From: Colwellia sp. BRX10-3
GTDB taxonomy: Bacteria > Pseudomonadota > Gammaproteobacteria > Enterobacterales > Alteromonadaceae
Length of the DNA stretch: 64,000 bases
Assembly (NCBI RefSeq): GCF_014077505.1
Contig: NZ_JACGWA010000003.1
Coordinates: 248,001 to 312,000 of the forward strand
Reading direction: 5' to 3'
The notes under the pieces were generated by a model, which worked only from the letters and a program-made list of their open reading frames with translations, had not been told where the DNA came from and ran no database searches. Numbering within the stretch: the first letter of the stretch is position 1; every line of letters begins with the position of its first letter. A program made the position numbers and the translations under genes. Positions 19,683 to 28,349 of this stretch are shown one piece after another.

Positions 19683-20651
19683 TTATACCTCTATTTGGAT
19701 CAGTTTATTAATCCACCAAATACCCACCAACATACCTGCTCCCCCCCACTTAAGCAGGTTTAATCCTGCTGGAGTAGAAGTTAGTTCAGAGACATAGCTA
19801 GGTGAAGATAAGTACAATACAGCAAAAAGTACAAAAGGCATCAACACAAGAACCCAACCCGAAAGGCGCCCCTCGGCAGACAAGGTTTTAATCTTCCTCT
19901 TAAAGGTAAACCTTTGACGTATAACTTTCGATAATTTATCTATGTTCTCGGCAAGATTTCCGCCTGTTGATTTTTGTATTGCTACCACACTAGAAAAAGC
20001 CATCGCCGAAGTACTTGGTACACGCTTAACAAAGTTGAGCAATGCTGTTTTTGTGTCATTACCAAAATTAATTCGGTTAAACAATATTTTAAATTCATCA
20101 GCTAAATGACCATCCATTTCTTCAAAAACAAGTTTTATTGCATCACTAAAAGCATAACCCGCTTGAAGACCTCTTTTAAGTACGTCCATTGCCTCAGGAA
20201 ATTGCTCTTCAATTTTTTCCATTCGATTATTCATATCTCGATTTAATTTGATATGAAACCCTAACAAAATTAAAAACAAACACAGTAGGCTAAATAACCC
20301 GTCATGACTCAACAACCAAATAACAATACCACTGACAATACTGACAACTAACGCAATAGCTAAGTATTGATGACCTAACAACTTAGAGCCCGATAGTTCC
20401 ATTTTATAGGTCAAATCTGAAACCCAAGATAAAGACTCAAGCCATCGTCGAAAAGGAGGTAATTTCCTCACCTTACTATTGAGTAACAGGTTTTTTTCAA
20501 TATTTTTATCTTTTAGTGCCAGAGAAAGTAAGTGTTTTTTTAATTGCTTGGTGTCTGCACGTTGTGGGCTATAAACCGAAACAAACAAAGTTTGAGACAA
20601 AAGCACTACTGCGGCAAATACCAAAAGTAAAAAGATTAGTTGAGGACTCAT
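19683..20651 (-). CDS. tadB: TadB: inner-membrane platform protein (T2SS F family)
   Basis: 322 residues with membrane segments at the N-terminus, about 95-130 and the C-terminus. The F-family domain holds EQFPEAMDVLKRGLQAGYAFSDAI, GNDTKTALLNFVKRVPS and STGGNLAENIDKLSKVIRQRF. It pairs with TadC as the Flp pilus platform. A run of seven Gs in the coding strand (plus-strand C7 at 19741-19747) lies in the codons for the C-terminal WGGAG; the frame is intact. The gene is 11 bases after tadA. Confidence 0.94.
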   Translation of the reverse strand: MSPQLIFLLLVFAAVVLLSQTLFVSVYSPQRADTKQLKKHLLSLALKDKNIEKNLLLNSKVRKLPPFRRWLESLSWVSDLTYKMELSGSKLLGHQYLAIALVVSIVSGIVIWLLSHDGLFSLLCLFLILLGFHIKLNRDMNNRMEKIEEQFPEAMDVLKRGLQAGYAFSDAIKLVFEEMDGHLADEFKILFNRINFGNDTKTALLNFVKRVPSTSAMAFSSVVAIQKSTGGNLAENIDKLSKVIRQRFTFKRKIKTLSAEGRLSGWVLVLMPFVLFAVLYLSSPSYVSELTSTPAGLNLLKWGGAGMLVGIWWINKLIQIEV

Positions 20652-20662
20652 GATCGCTCCTA

Positions 20663-21988
20663 TTAAAAATCCATGGCTGATACATCGATCCCAAACAACT
20701 TATGGGGTAATTCAATACCTTTAGTGGATAATTGTTGATGAAATAGTGGTATAACCCCAGTGGCTTCATACTGTCCTATGACTTCTCCTTGGGCACCTCT
20801 ATTTTTACGCCGAAAGGTAAAAATTTCAGACATGGTAATGACATCGCCCTCCATGCCGGTAACCTCTTGAATACTGGTAATACGGCGACAACCATCTTCT
20901 TGGCGTTGTAGTTGGACTACCACATCTATCGCAGATGAAATTTGTGCTCTAATGTTATGTATGGGCATTTCAAAGCCTCCCATACAAATCATATTTTCAA
21001 GACGACCTAACGCATCTCTTGGATTATTCGCATGTAAAGTAGTTAATGACCCCTCATGTCCAGTATTCATCGCAGCTAACATATCTATGGCTTCTGCCCC
21101 CCTAACTTCTCCAATAACAATACGGTCTGGGCGCATTCTTAAACAGTTCTTTACTAGATCACGTTGTGATATTTCACCTTTACCTTCTATGTTCGCTGGG
21201 CGAGTTTCTAAACGTACTATATGAGGTTGCTGAAGTTGTAATTCAGCAGAATCTTCTATCGTTATAATGCGTTCATCACTAGGAATATAGCTTGATAAAA
21301 TATTGAGTAATGTGGTTTTACCACTACCCGTACCACCTGAAATAAGCACATTAAGTTTACCAATAACAACGGCTTCTATTAATTTCCCCATCTCGGCATT
21401 CATCGTTCCATAATCAATAAGTTGCTCTGCCGATAATTTATCAACGGTAAAGCGACGAATAGATAACGAGGGACCATCTAAAGCCAACGGCGGAATAATG
21501 GCATTTACTCGACTGCCATCTTTTAGCCGAGCATCAACCATAGGTGATGATTCATCAACTCGACGACCCACATTAGATACGATACGGTCAATGATATTAA
21601 GCAGATGTTTATCATCATAAAACTGCACTTTAACCTTTTCCAATTTCCCTTGGCGTTCTACATAAATACTGTCGAAACGATTAACCAAAATATCAGCAAT
21701 CGTTGGATCATCTAAGAGCGTTTCTAACGGACCAAGACCTAATATTTCATCGATAATCAACTTAATTAATATCTGACGAACATTTAAATTCATCGGTCTA
21801 GGTAATTCGCTTAACAAACTGCAGCATAGATCGGTAATATGTCTTTTGGCCACTTCGTGTTCCATAGTTTCCAATACAGACAAATCTAATAAGGTCAGTA
21901 TTTTTCCAAAAATATCTTGTTTGGTTTGCATATCGTCGCTTGTTAAAATACTAAAAGGATCATCTGCTTTCATATCTAATAAAGTCAT
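20663..21988 (-). CDS. tadA: TadA/CpaF: Flp pilus assembly ATPase
   Basis: 441 residues. The ATG at 21988 has an AAGGAAGG ribosome binding site inside the end of tadZ (29-base overlap). The N-terminal domain contains LGPLETLLDDPTIADILVN. The GspE-type ATPase core has Walker A GGTGSGKT at 218-225, the Asp box DERIITIEDSAELQL, Walker B-type RMRPDRIVIGEVRGAEA and the His box GHEGSLTTLHANNPRDAL. It powers Flp pilus assembly as a cytoplasmic hexamer docked on TadB/TadC. Confidence 0.97.
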   Translation of the reverse strand: MTLLDMKADDPFSILTSDDMQTKQDIFGKILTLLDLSVLETMEHEVAKRHITDLCCSLLSELPRPMNLNVRQILIKLIIDEILGLGPLETLLDDPTIADILVNRFDSIYVERQGKLEKVKVQFYDDKHLLNIIDRIVSNVGRRVDESSPMVDARLKDGSRVNAIIPPLALDGPSLSIRRFTVDKLSAEQLIDYGTMNAEMGKLIEAVVIGKLNVLISGGTGSGKTTLLNILSSYIPSDERIITIEDSAELQLQQPHIVRLETRPANIEGKGEISQRDLVKNCLRMRPDRIVIGEVRGAEAIDMLAAMNTGHEGSLTTLHANNPRDALGRLENMICMGGFEMPIHNIRAQISSAIDVVVQLQRQEDGCRRITSIQEVTGMEGDVITMSEIFTFRRKNRGAQGEVIGQYEATGVIPLFHQQLSTKGIELPHKLFGIDVSAMDF

Positions 21989-23228
21989 GTGCCTTCCTTA
22001 AAATGTTACTGAAAAAACCTGCTTTTTCAACAGCTATATCAACAGGGAAAATTTGTTCAATAATGCAACAAATATCTTTATGAATAATTTTATTATCAGA
22101 TAACTTTGATAATGGAGAACCTAAATCAGTACAAGAACTCGCCAATTGATAATTATTGCTCACACAAAAAATGTCATTGATGGCTAGTACATTTTTGATA
22201 TCATCAAGCGTAATATTAGTGACTTGTTTTGAATGACGATTAACAATGATTTTTATCAAAGATTTATTGATACCCATCCTGTCGGTAAGTTGGTGAATAA
22301 GCGCTTTTGTTTCCCTAAGGCTGACAATATTTTGTTGAACAACAATCAAAATTTGACTTGATAATAAAACTAATGGCAGCGTGAGAACGTCTAAACCTCG
22401 AGAGAGATCAGCTAACACAAGATCATGATTCAGTTTGATTTTCCAAAGTAATTGTTCTAAATGAACGAAGTTTTTATTTTGCTCACTATCCAGTTGTGCG
22501 TAGGTTTTACTTGTAAGTAAACTCAAGTTTTTTCGTTTGGTCATCATTGACTTTATCGCGGTATTATCCAGACTTTCAATGTCATTTAATGCATCATTTA
22601 AAAAGTAATCGGCTTTAAAATTAAGCGAGTCTGCTAGTGAACCGTAATGAAGATCTGCATCAAGGAGAACAATTTCATCTTGGCAAAGATCGGCGGTAAT
22701 CTCCCCTAAACATCCGCTAATAAAACTTGCACCAGAGCCAGATTTCCCATTAATAATACTGATTATAGGAGCCACTTTTTTTTGTTTTAATATTTTATTA
22801 GCGCAAACTGTCAAGGTATTAACTAACTCCTGCTCAACCGTTGCTAAGGTGATCACGTCCTGAACATTAAATTGCATAGCGGTTCGTATGACATCATGTT
22901 CAATGTCATCACCCAAAAGTAAAGTGGGTATATGCTCTTTAGCCAATTGTTCAATGACTATTTTAATGTTGGTGCTATCTTTACCCATAGCTAACATAAC
23001 TAGGTCAAACTGACTGAACTGCTTGGGTAATTGTTTACTAAATTCAATGTGTAAGTTATTAATTAAAGAAAATTGATTCGCTAGCGCAAATTTTGTGTCA
23101 TCTGAAGTACAAATGACCAATGCATTAATATGAAGAGGTAAACTTTGTTTTTTTGTGATAACTTCCTCTTGTTCTAGCGGCTTACTATCTGGTAAGTCAA
23201 TAATATTACTGATTTTTTTTATGCTCAT
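21960..23228 (-). CDS. tadZ: TadZ/CpaE: ParA-like localisation ATPase with receiver-like N-terminus
   Basis: 422 residues. Residues about 30-145 look like an atypical receiver domain (LVICTSDDTKFALANQF, FDLVMLAMGKD, TAMQFNVQDVITLA), as known for TadZ. The ParA/MinD-like part begins at about 155; its P-loop reads NGKSGSGAS, keeping the leading signature Lys but with Ala in place of the usual P-loop Lys. VLLDADLHYGSLADSLNF and LVLADLSRGLD follow. TadZ marks the polar site of Tad machinery assembly. It is 98 bases after the tadF-like gene and overlaps tadA. Confidence 0.9.
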   Translation of the reverse strand: MSIKKISNIIDLPDSKPLEQEEVITKKQSLPLHINALVICTSDDTKFALANQFSLINNLHIEFSKQLPKQFSQFDLVMLAMGKDSTNIKIVIEQLAKEHIPTLLLGDDIEHDVIRTAMQFNVQDVITLATVEQELVNTLTVCANKILKQKKVAPIISIINGKSGSGASFISGCLGEITADLCQDEIVLLDADLHYGSLADSLNFKADYFLNDALNDIESLDNTAIKSMMTKRKNLSLLTSKTYAQLDSEQNKNFVHLEQLLWKIKLNHDLVLADLSRGLDVLTLPLVLLSSQILIVVQQNIVSLRETKALIHQLTDRMGINKSLIKIIVNRHSKQVTNITLDDIKNVLAINDIFCVSNNYQLASSCTDLGSPLSKLSDNKIIHKDICCIIEQIFPVDIAVEKAGFFSNILRKAHDFIRYESR

Positions 23229-23326
23229 ATGATTTCCTTAAATGCATTTTTTTGTTAATCCTTAACCACTTGTTATCATTTATCAACCTCCTTAATATTG
23301 CCTAAACAACTGGCATTATTAATAGC

Positions 23327-23842
23327 CTAGGGTGATGACGTGGGTAAACATAAAGTAGTTTTTTCTCGTGTCACGCCTAAACTCTCTCTAGGAAGTGTGG
23401 TGGCAAACTTTGGGGAGTCAAGTGTTATAAAAAGACCAGGAATAATAAGCTGGTGTTCATATTTATCAATTTCAGCCCTAACCAATTTGATATCATTTAA
23501 ATCGTCAGCAGCATCAACCACACTGCCATCAAGCCGTAAATAACTTATTTTCAGGTTTGACCAAGTTAATCCTGGCGCTAGGGTAATATTGTCAAACATT
23601 GCAGCTCTTCGCATCGGCTCATAAGCACTTATAGTGGCAGTATCAAAATAACAAACCGTGGCCAAACGAGCCCCACGCCTTGATGCTTCGGTGAGTACAT
23701 TCCAAACAAAAAATAATCGACCAACTTCGAACACAGCAAATAAGAGAATAAAAAACAAGCCACCAACAATGGCAAATTCCACCGTATATACCCCTCGTTG
23801 CTTGTTAAAATTAATTGATTTATTTAGAGGAAACATAATCAC
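23327..23842 (-). CDS. TadF-like minor pseudopilin
   Basis: 171 residues. The N-terminus is pseudopilin-like: basic leader (NKQR) then GVYTVEFAIVGGLFFILLFAVFEVGRLFFVW, with Gly before the cleavage site and Glu at +5. The helix is followed by SRRGARLA and a soluble domain of about 120 residues. The prepilin peptidase TadV is expected to cut it. The start overlaps the tadE stop by four bases (ATGA). The split between TadE and TadF is by position and length only. Confidence 0.86.
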   Translation of the reverse strand: MIMFPLNKSINFNKQRGVYTVEFAIVGGLFFILLFAVFEVGRLFFVWNVLTEASRRGARLATVCYFDTATISAYEPMRRAAMFDNITLAPGLTWSNLKISYLRLDGSVVDAADDLNDIKLVRAEIDKYEHQLIIPGLFITLDSPKFATTLPRESLGVTREKTTLCLPTSSP

Positions 23843-24297
23843 AGAGCCCTCATGGTGTAAGTTGATACCAGTGGAAAACTCAAATCGATATCGTTACCTA
23901 GACCAAATGTTGTGAACGTTTGTGAAAATATAGGTTGCCAATCATAATTCACGGTAACAACAATAAAGTCGCCACTAATCGCTAAGCTAATATCCTCATC
24001 ACTAAGGTTAGGAAATAAAGCATTCGCGCTTGAAATTTGCCCAAATTGAATTAGGCTCTTAACTTCTGCAGAAACACTGTCTTTTATCGTAATATTGCCG
24101 GTATCACCAAACTTGACGTTACTACTTAAATGACGGCTAGCATCTCGAACTGTTTTGTTTAGCGCATTATACTGGTAGAGCAAACGACCAAATTCAGCAC
24201 TAGCAAAAATTAGTAGTAATAAAAAAGGTAATACTAGGGTAAATTCTATTGCAGCTAAACCTTGTTGTTTTTTAAAGTGAGTGCCTATATTTTTCAT
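23839..24297 (-). CDS. tadE: TadE-like minor pseudopilin
   Basis: 152 residues with KKQQGLAAIEFTLVLPFLLLLIF, a classic TadE N-terminus (Gly before the cleavage site, Glu at +5, membrane helix), then AEFGRLLYQYNALNKTVRDASRHLS. TadE-type pseudopilins are processed by TadV and are required for Flp pilus production. It is flanked by the tadG-like gene (9-base gap) and the tadF-like gene (4-base overlap). Confidence 0.9.
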   Translation of the reverse strand: MKNIGTHFKKQQGLAAIEFTLVLPFLLLLIFASAEFGRLLYQYNALNKTVRDASRHLSSNVKFGDTGNITIKDSVSAEVKSLIQFGQISSANALFPNLSDEDISLAISGDFIVVTVNYDWQPIFSQTFTTFGLGNDIDLSFPLVSTYTMRAL

Positions 24298-24306
24298 AAT
24301 AAACTC

Positions 24307-25608
24307 CTAAGAATCCTTACTGCCGGGGACATGGTATAGCACCATTTTATATGGCCCTGGTGTATCCGCAGCCTCCAGTGAGGCATCTCCCCCCCCAGGG
24401 CAATCAAAAAGAAACTCACCAACAACATACGACTCTTGACCTTTTTGCTCTACCGATTGCGTTAAGAAAAAGCAACCCACGCCTAAAAAATCAATATTAT
24501 TAGCGCCATTGGATTCACCCGTGCAATCACCTATAACAACATTCATGATACGCCGTCCCGCTGTTGCATTTGTGCGCTTAATATCTCCCGTTAGTGGTGA
24601 AGTACAACTCTTGTCAGCCGTCCCGACATTATCAGTAACATAAGTTGCAGCACGATAAGCATTATGTATGTCTTCGGCGACAAGTGAACCATCATCATTG
24701 ATATTAACTTTAGCCCCCTGACAAATGTTCTCATCTCTGGGATGATCTATTGAGTTTACTGGACCATTCCACGTACCCATTCGAGTATTAATACCTTGTG
24801 CAACAGGACCGACAGAGTTTCCTGGTTCAGTTGGCACCGAGGCATTATCAACACCTGTGCTAAAACAGGTCTTAGCTATATTTTCTTCTCCGGCCATTGC
24901 CGTGCGAATATCCGCACCACCGGAATTATTTTCAAGACGAATGAGTTGAAAATTGCCAGCACCAATAGCAGAGTCAGTATTTGAACCTATTTTCATCACG
25001 TATAAACTATTGTGTATTAAGCCAAAAGGGGAGGTATCACTTGAGCCACAAACCATCATAGGCACTAAATTGGTAAAACAATTTCTTATGGCTGTACTTG
25101 GACCTGCCATCGCGGTGGCTGAAATGCGTTTATTAAAACTGAAAACATTTGCCAAGAAGTTATCAAGACTAAGCTGGCTAAGTGAAACTTTGACATAGGG
25201 CGCATCTATGTCGGTGCCCGCTACAGCAAAGGGATCAGGGAATTCAGAATATTCTATCGTTAAAACGGCGGTGCTATTATCATCGGTATCACCTAAATCT
25301 ATAGCGCGCGCTAATTCAGATTGATCTGAATGTGTAAGGTTAATATTCAGTAAATTGACCGCAGCAGCCGAGGCATCAGCGCGTGTAGCGCCTTGATCTA
25401 TTTCTTTTGCTGCATGCAATGCGGCGGCGTCAACTAAATTTTGTAATCTACCTTTGTTTAATAATAAATGTCCTCCATCTAACGCCAGTGACGCCATAAT
25501 AAGAAGGACCAGCAAACTGATAACAAAAAGCACTAACACATTACCCGATTGATACCTGAGCGGTTTCCTAATGTTATTGTTTTTAACTAAATAATAAGCT
25601 CTCAACAT
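24307..25608 (-). CDS. tadG: TadG-like pilus assembly protein
   Basis: 433 residues. The N-terminus has QSGNVLVLFVISLLVLLIMASLALDGGHLLLNKGRLQNLVDAAALHAAKE, the TadG/TadE-like helix and DAAALA-type motif, followed by a large exported domain rich in Gly, Asp and Cys. No von Willebrand A domain is evident, unlike some TadG proteins. A run of eight Gs on the coding strand (plus-strand C8, 24389-24396) encodes the PGGGD stretch near the C-terminus; the frame is intact. It is placed before tadE, whereas in Aggregatibacter tadG is last. Confidence 0.84.
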   Translation of the reverse strand: MLRAYYLVKNNNIRKPLRYQSGNVLVLFVISLLVLLIMASLALDGGHLLLNKGRLQNLVDAAALHAAKEIDQGATRADASAAAVNLLNINLTHSDQSELARAIDLGDTDDNSTAVLTIEYSEFPDPFAVAGTDIDAPYVKVSLSQLSLDNFLANVFSFNKRISATAMAGPSTAIRNCFTNLVPMMVCGSSDTSPFGLIHNSLYVMKIGSNTDSAIGAGNFQLIRLENNSGGADIRTAMAGEENIAKTCFSTGVDNASVPTEPGNSVGPVAQGINTRMGTWNGPVNSIDHPRDENICQGAKVNINDDGSLVAEDIHNAYRAATYVTDNVGTADKSCTSPLTGDIKRTNATAGRRIMNVVIGDCTGESNGANNIDFLGVGCFFLTQSVEQKGQESYVVGEFLFDCPGGGDASLEAADTPGPYKMVLYHVPGSKDS

Positions 25609-25619
25609 GATGAAGTACC

Positions 25620-25952
25620 TTATTGACCAGTTAGTACCATTTGACGAGAAGACTTCATGTCATAAATACTTCTTTGGTACTTTTTGACAACGTTTTTGCC
25701 ATAGGTACCATCCAAAGTCGCCATAATGCCGTCATTACGCTCAGGAGCATTAGGATCAAGTATTTGAACTTGTTTAATCTGTTTATTCGAGGCAGCCAAA
25801 ATATAATCTGGCTGCTGTGCACAACCTAAAGCCAATAAACAAGTAAACGTTAGCAGGGCATACTTTACTAAAGACTTTACCACTATCGCTTTACTTGCTA
25901 ATGCATTGGTTACTAAAAAATTAGTCACTAAGCTATTAATTTTCATCATCAA
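25620..25952 (-). CDS. Small Tad-locus lipoprotein (RcpB/CpaD position)
   Basis: 110 residues as read from the ATG at 25952, which overlaps the rcpA stop. A hydrophobic stretch ending in LLALGC (Cys at about 44) is a lipobox. The leader would be long for a lipoprotein, so a GTG inside (before VKSLVKYALLTF) is an alternative start. The mature part has DPNAPERNDG, TLDGTYGKNVVKKYQRSIY and no recognised domain. It occupies the place where rcpB or cpaD sits beside the secretin in other Tad loci, so an outer-membrane secretin partner is inferred from position, not sequence. Confidence 0.7.
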   Translation of the reverse strand: MMMKINSLVTNFLVTNALASKAIVVKSLVKYALLTFTCLLALGCAQQPDYILAASNKQIKQVQILDPNAPERNDGIMATLDGTYGKNVVKKYQRSIYDMKSSRQMVLTGQ

Positions 25953-27418
25953 TCCTCACTAGGTTTTAATTGATGGCCATAACGCTGATTAGTACCACCA
26001 TCATTGGTTAAAATAGTATCGCTAACACTCATCTCTTGATTAGGAGATCCCCTTGATTGAGACGTTTTTTGTTCAGTCATTTTACCAAGTAGGTAAAACT
26101 CGAGATCAGAAACAGGCACAAAACCATCGGTTGGTAGAACAATGCCTTTTTTATTGAAAGGTCTGACTAAACGCGGCGTTACCATAATAACCAGTTCAGT
26201 TTGCCCGCTGATGAACTCATGACTGCTAAATAATTGCCCTAATATAGGTAAATCTCCTAAACCGGGCAGTTTATTAACACTATCGCGCAGGGTATCGCTT
26301 AACAAACCACCAATGGCAATGGTTTGACCATCGGCAAGTTCCACCGTAGTTTCAGAGGTTCTTTTAACAATAGACGGCACCACTAAGGTTGAGGTTGAAC
26401 CTTGCGGCGTTACCCCAACGCCATGAGAGTTGCTTAACTCGCTAACGAGCACTTTAAGGTTAAGATTGATCTTACCCGAGTCTAAAATAGTTGGTACAAA
26501 ACTGACGCCAACACCGAAATCTTTAAATTGTATGGTTGTACCGTCCTCACTAGGAACAGGAACAGGAAACTCCCCACCCGCTAAAAACTCTGCCTTTTGA
26601 CCACTTAAAGCGGTAATGTTAGGCTCTGCTAGTATTTTGGCTAAACCATTTTGTTTGGCTACATCTAAGGCAAAATCAAACTGCATATCGCCACTGGTCA
26701 ACGAGCCAAAAAAACCGCTACTCAGGCTTGCGCCACCAGCCGCGCCTATACCATTGATAATACCGCCAGTACCATCTGAGCCACTAAAAGTTAACGACAT
26801 TTTTGAATCAAATTTACGTGATACCTCTGTGCTTACCTCAGCAACAGTTACTTCTAACATCACTTGATGACCACCACCTATGGAGATCATATTCAATACT
26901 TCACTGCTTCTTTTACCAACAGATGCCGCCTCAGCATAACCTCGCGCTAATTCAACCGCTGTATTCATTTTCTCTAATGACGATGTTTGCCCGCTGATCA
27001 CCAACTGACCTTGAGAGGTTTGTACGCTAAGCTCATCATCGGGCATAAAATGATGCAATCGCTGGCGCAGGCTTACTAAGTCATGGGTCACTTCTAGGTT
27101 AATTACATCGACTAACTTATCTTCTTCGTCCCAGACCATTACGTTGGTTGTGCCGAGCTTTTTACCAACAATATAAAGCTCTTTAGCCCGTAATATCAAA
27201 ATATCTGCAATTTGCTCATTACCAATAGAAACACGGCTAACAGTTTGTTTTATTGTTAAATTTTTCGATTTAAAAATAGGTACCTTAAAAACATCTGAGA
27301 CAACGCTGGTTGGCCCGCCAGCTGCTACAGTATTAACTATGAGTAGTTGTGCCATTACCAACAACAAAGACAAACTGATAAAGACCTTCTTGTTATGTAT
27401 TCCTGTTTTCATGACCAT
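25949..27418 (-). CDS. rcpA: RcpA/CpaC: outer-membrane secretin of the Flp pilus
   Basis: 489 residues with a signal peptide (IHNKKVFISLSLLLVMAQLLIVNTVAA). The N-terminal pilus-type domain has ILILRAKELYIVGKKLGTTNVMVWDEEDKLVDVI, followed by a BON-like stretch, and the secretin core has VMLEVTVAEVSTEVSRKF, NITALSGQKAEFLAGGEFPVPV and the terminal TELVIMVTPRLVRPF. It forms the outer-membrane ring through which Flp pili pass. It lies 31 bases after rcpC. Confidence 0.95.
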   Translation of the reverse strand: MVMKTGIHNKKVFISLSLLLVMAQLLIVNTVAAGGPTSVVSDVFKVPIFKSKNLTIKQTVSRVSIGNEQIADILILRAKELYIVGKKLGTTNVMVWDEEDKLVDVINLEVTHDLVSLRQRLHHFMPDDELSVQTSQGQLVISGQTSSLEKMNTAVELARGYAEAASVGKRSSEVLNMISIGGGHQVMLEVTVAEVSTEVSRKFDSKMSLTFSGSDGTGGIINGIGAAGGASLSSGFFGSLTSGDMQFDFALDVAKQNGLAKILAEPNITALSGQKAEFLAGGEFPVPVPSEDGTTIQFKDFGVGVSFVPTILDSGKINLNLKVLVSELSNSHGVGVTPQGSTSTLVVPSIVKRTSETTVELADGQTIAIGGLLSDTLRDSVNKLPGLGDLPILGQLFSSHEFISGQTELVIMVTPRLVRPFNKKGIVLPTDGFVPVSDLEFYLLGKMTEQKTSQSRGSPNQEMSVSDTILTNDGGTNQRYGHQLKPSED

Positions 27419-27449
27419 ATCCTTATTATTATTGATACTCAGATATCAA

Positions 27450-28274
27450 TTAAATATCAACCTGAACCGTTTGTTTTTTGATGCCTCGGATTAACTCAAC
27501 CTTCTGCCTTTCGAGTATTTTTGGGACTGTTTTAAGGACTGTATTAATGGCTGACTCCGCTTTTACTTTTACTATTGGCTCGGGAGGTAAAACATCTTCA
27601 TCTTGCTGCTCACTGGCAATTAAGACCTCTTTATTATCGATAGGATTACGTAATGCAAGCTGTAAATAACCATTCCTTCTGGCGTTCATTAATATTTCGG
27701 CTTGTGTTAAATTAACCTCTACCGTAACAGCGCGTACTAATTGTGGTTTGTTTTCACCACTGGCAGCACGTTGATCAACGGCTAATATTTTTATTTGAGA
27801 AAGAATGACCTCAGTAGTTGCGGTACCACTTTGTTGGAAAGTATTAAGAATATCCACGGTATTGCCTGGTAATATAAAGCCGGCAACGCCCACCACATCG
27901 TTGACACGAATAGTGACAGCACGCATATTTTTACTAATCAAACTGGCCAAATAGCTACCGTCACCTTGGTTTGCTAATCTTTCTGCCCGAACAATGTCAC
28001 CAATATAGAGTTGGTTTTTAGCCACTTTACCTACGGTATCTTCTAGGTTATTAATGGTTTTTTCTGGCGACATCGATTTTGGAAAAACAGCTAAACGAAC
28101 ATGTTTTGTCTCAATTATGGTACCTGCAGGAATGTTCACTGTAGTCATAACCACGTTGACCTGTTCTTCAGTTAATTCCTGTTGGCTATTTTCAAGCCAG
28201 TTTTTTGCAATAAATACCGCGCCTAAACCAAACACCGCGGATAGGGTGATAAAAGCTATCGTATTTCTGTTCAT
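27450..28274 (-). CDS. rcpC: RcpC/CpaB: Flp pilus assembly protein with SAF domain
   Basis: 274 residues with one N-terminal membrane helix (NTIAFITLSAVFGLGAVFIAKNWL). An SAF domain (VNIPAGTIIETKHVRLAVFP) and the RcpC core (MRAVTIRVNDVVGVAGFILPGNTVDIL, VTVEVNLTQAEILMNARRNGYLQLALRNP) follow. CpaB is a periplasmic partner of the secretin. Its length is normal. It lies between the AAA+ gene and rcpA. Confidence 0.94.
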   Translation of the reverse strand: MNRNTIAFITLSAVFGLGAVFIAKNWLENSQQELTEEQVNVVMTTVNIPAGTIIETKHVRLAVFPKSMSPEKTINNLEDTVGKVAKNQLYIGDIVRAERLANQGDGSYLASLISKNMRAVTIRVNDVVGVAGFILPGNTVDILNTFQQSGTATTEVILSQIKILAVDQRAASGENKPQLVRAVTVEVNLTQAEILMNARRNGYLQLALRNPIDNKEVLIASEQQDEDVLPPEPIVKVKAESAINTVLKTVPKILERQKVELIRGIKKQTVQVDI

Positions 28275-28349
28275 TATTTATTCCTTAAATTGCGGTATTG
28301 ATTACGAATTTTTGGTAATTAATAATAATTGAGCTTTAAACAAAGCAGC

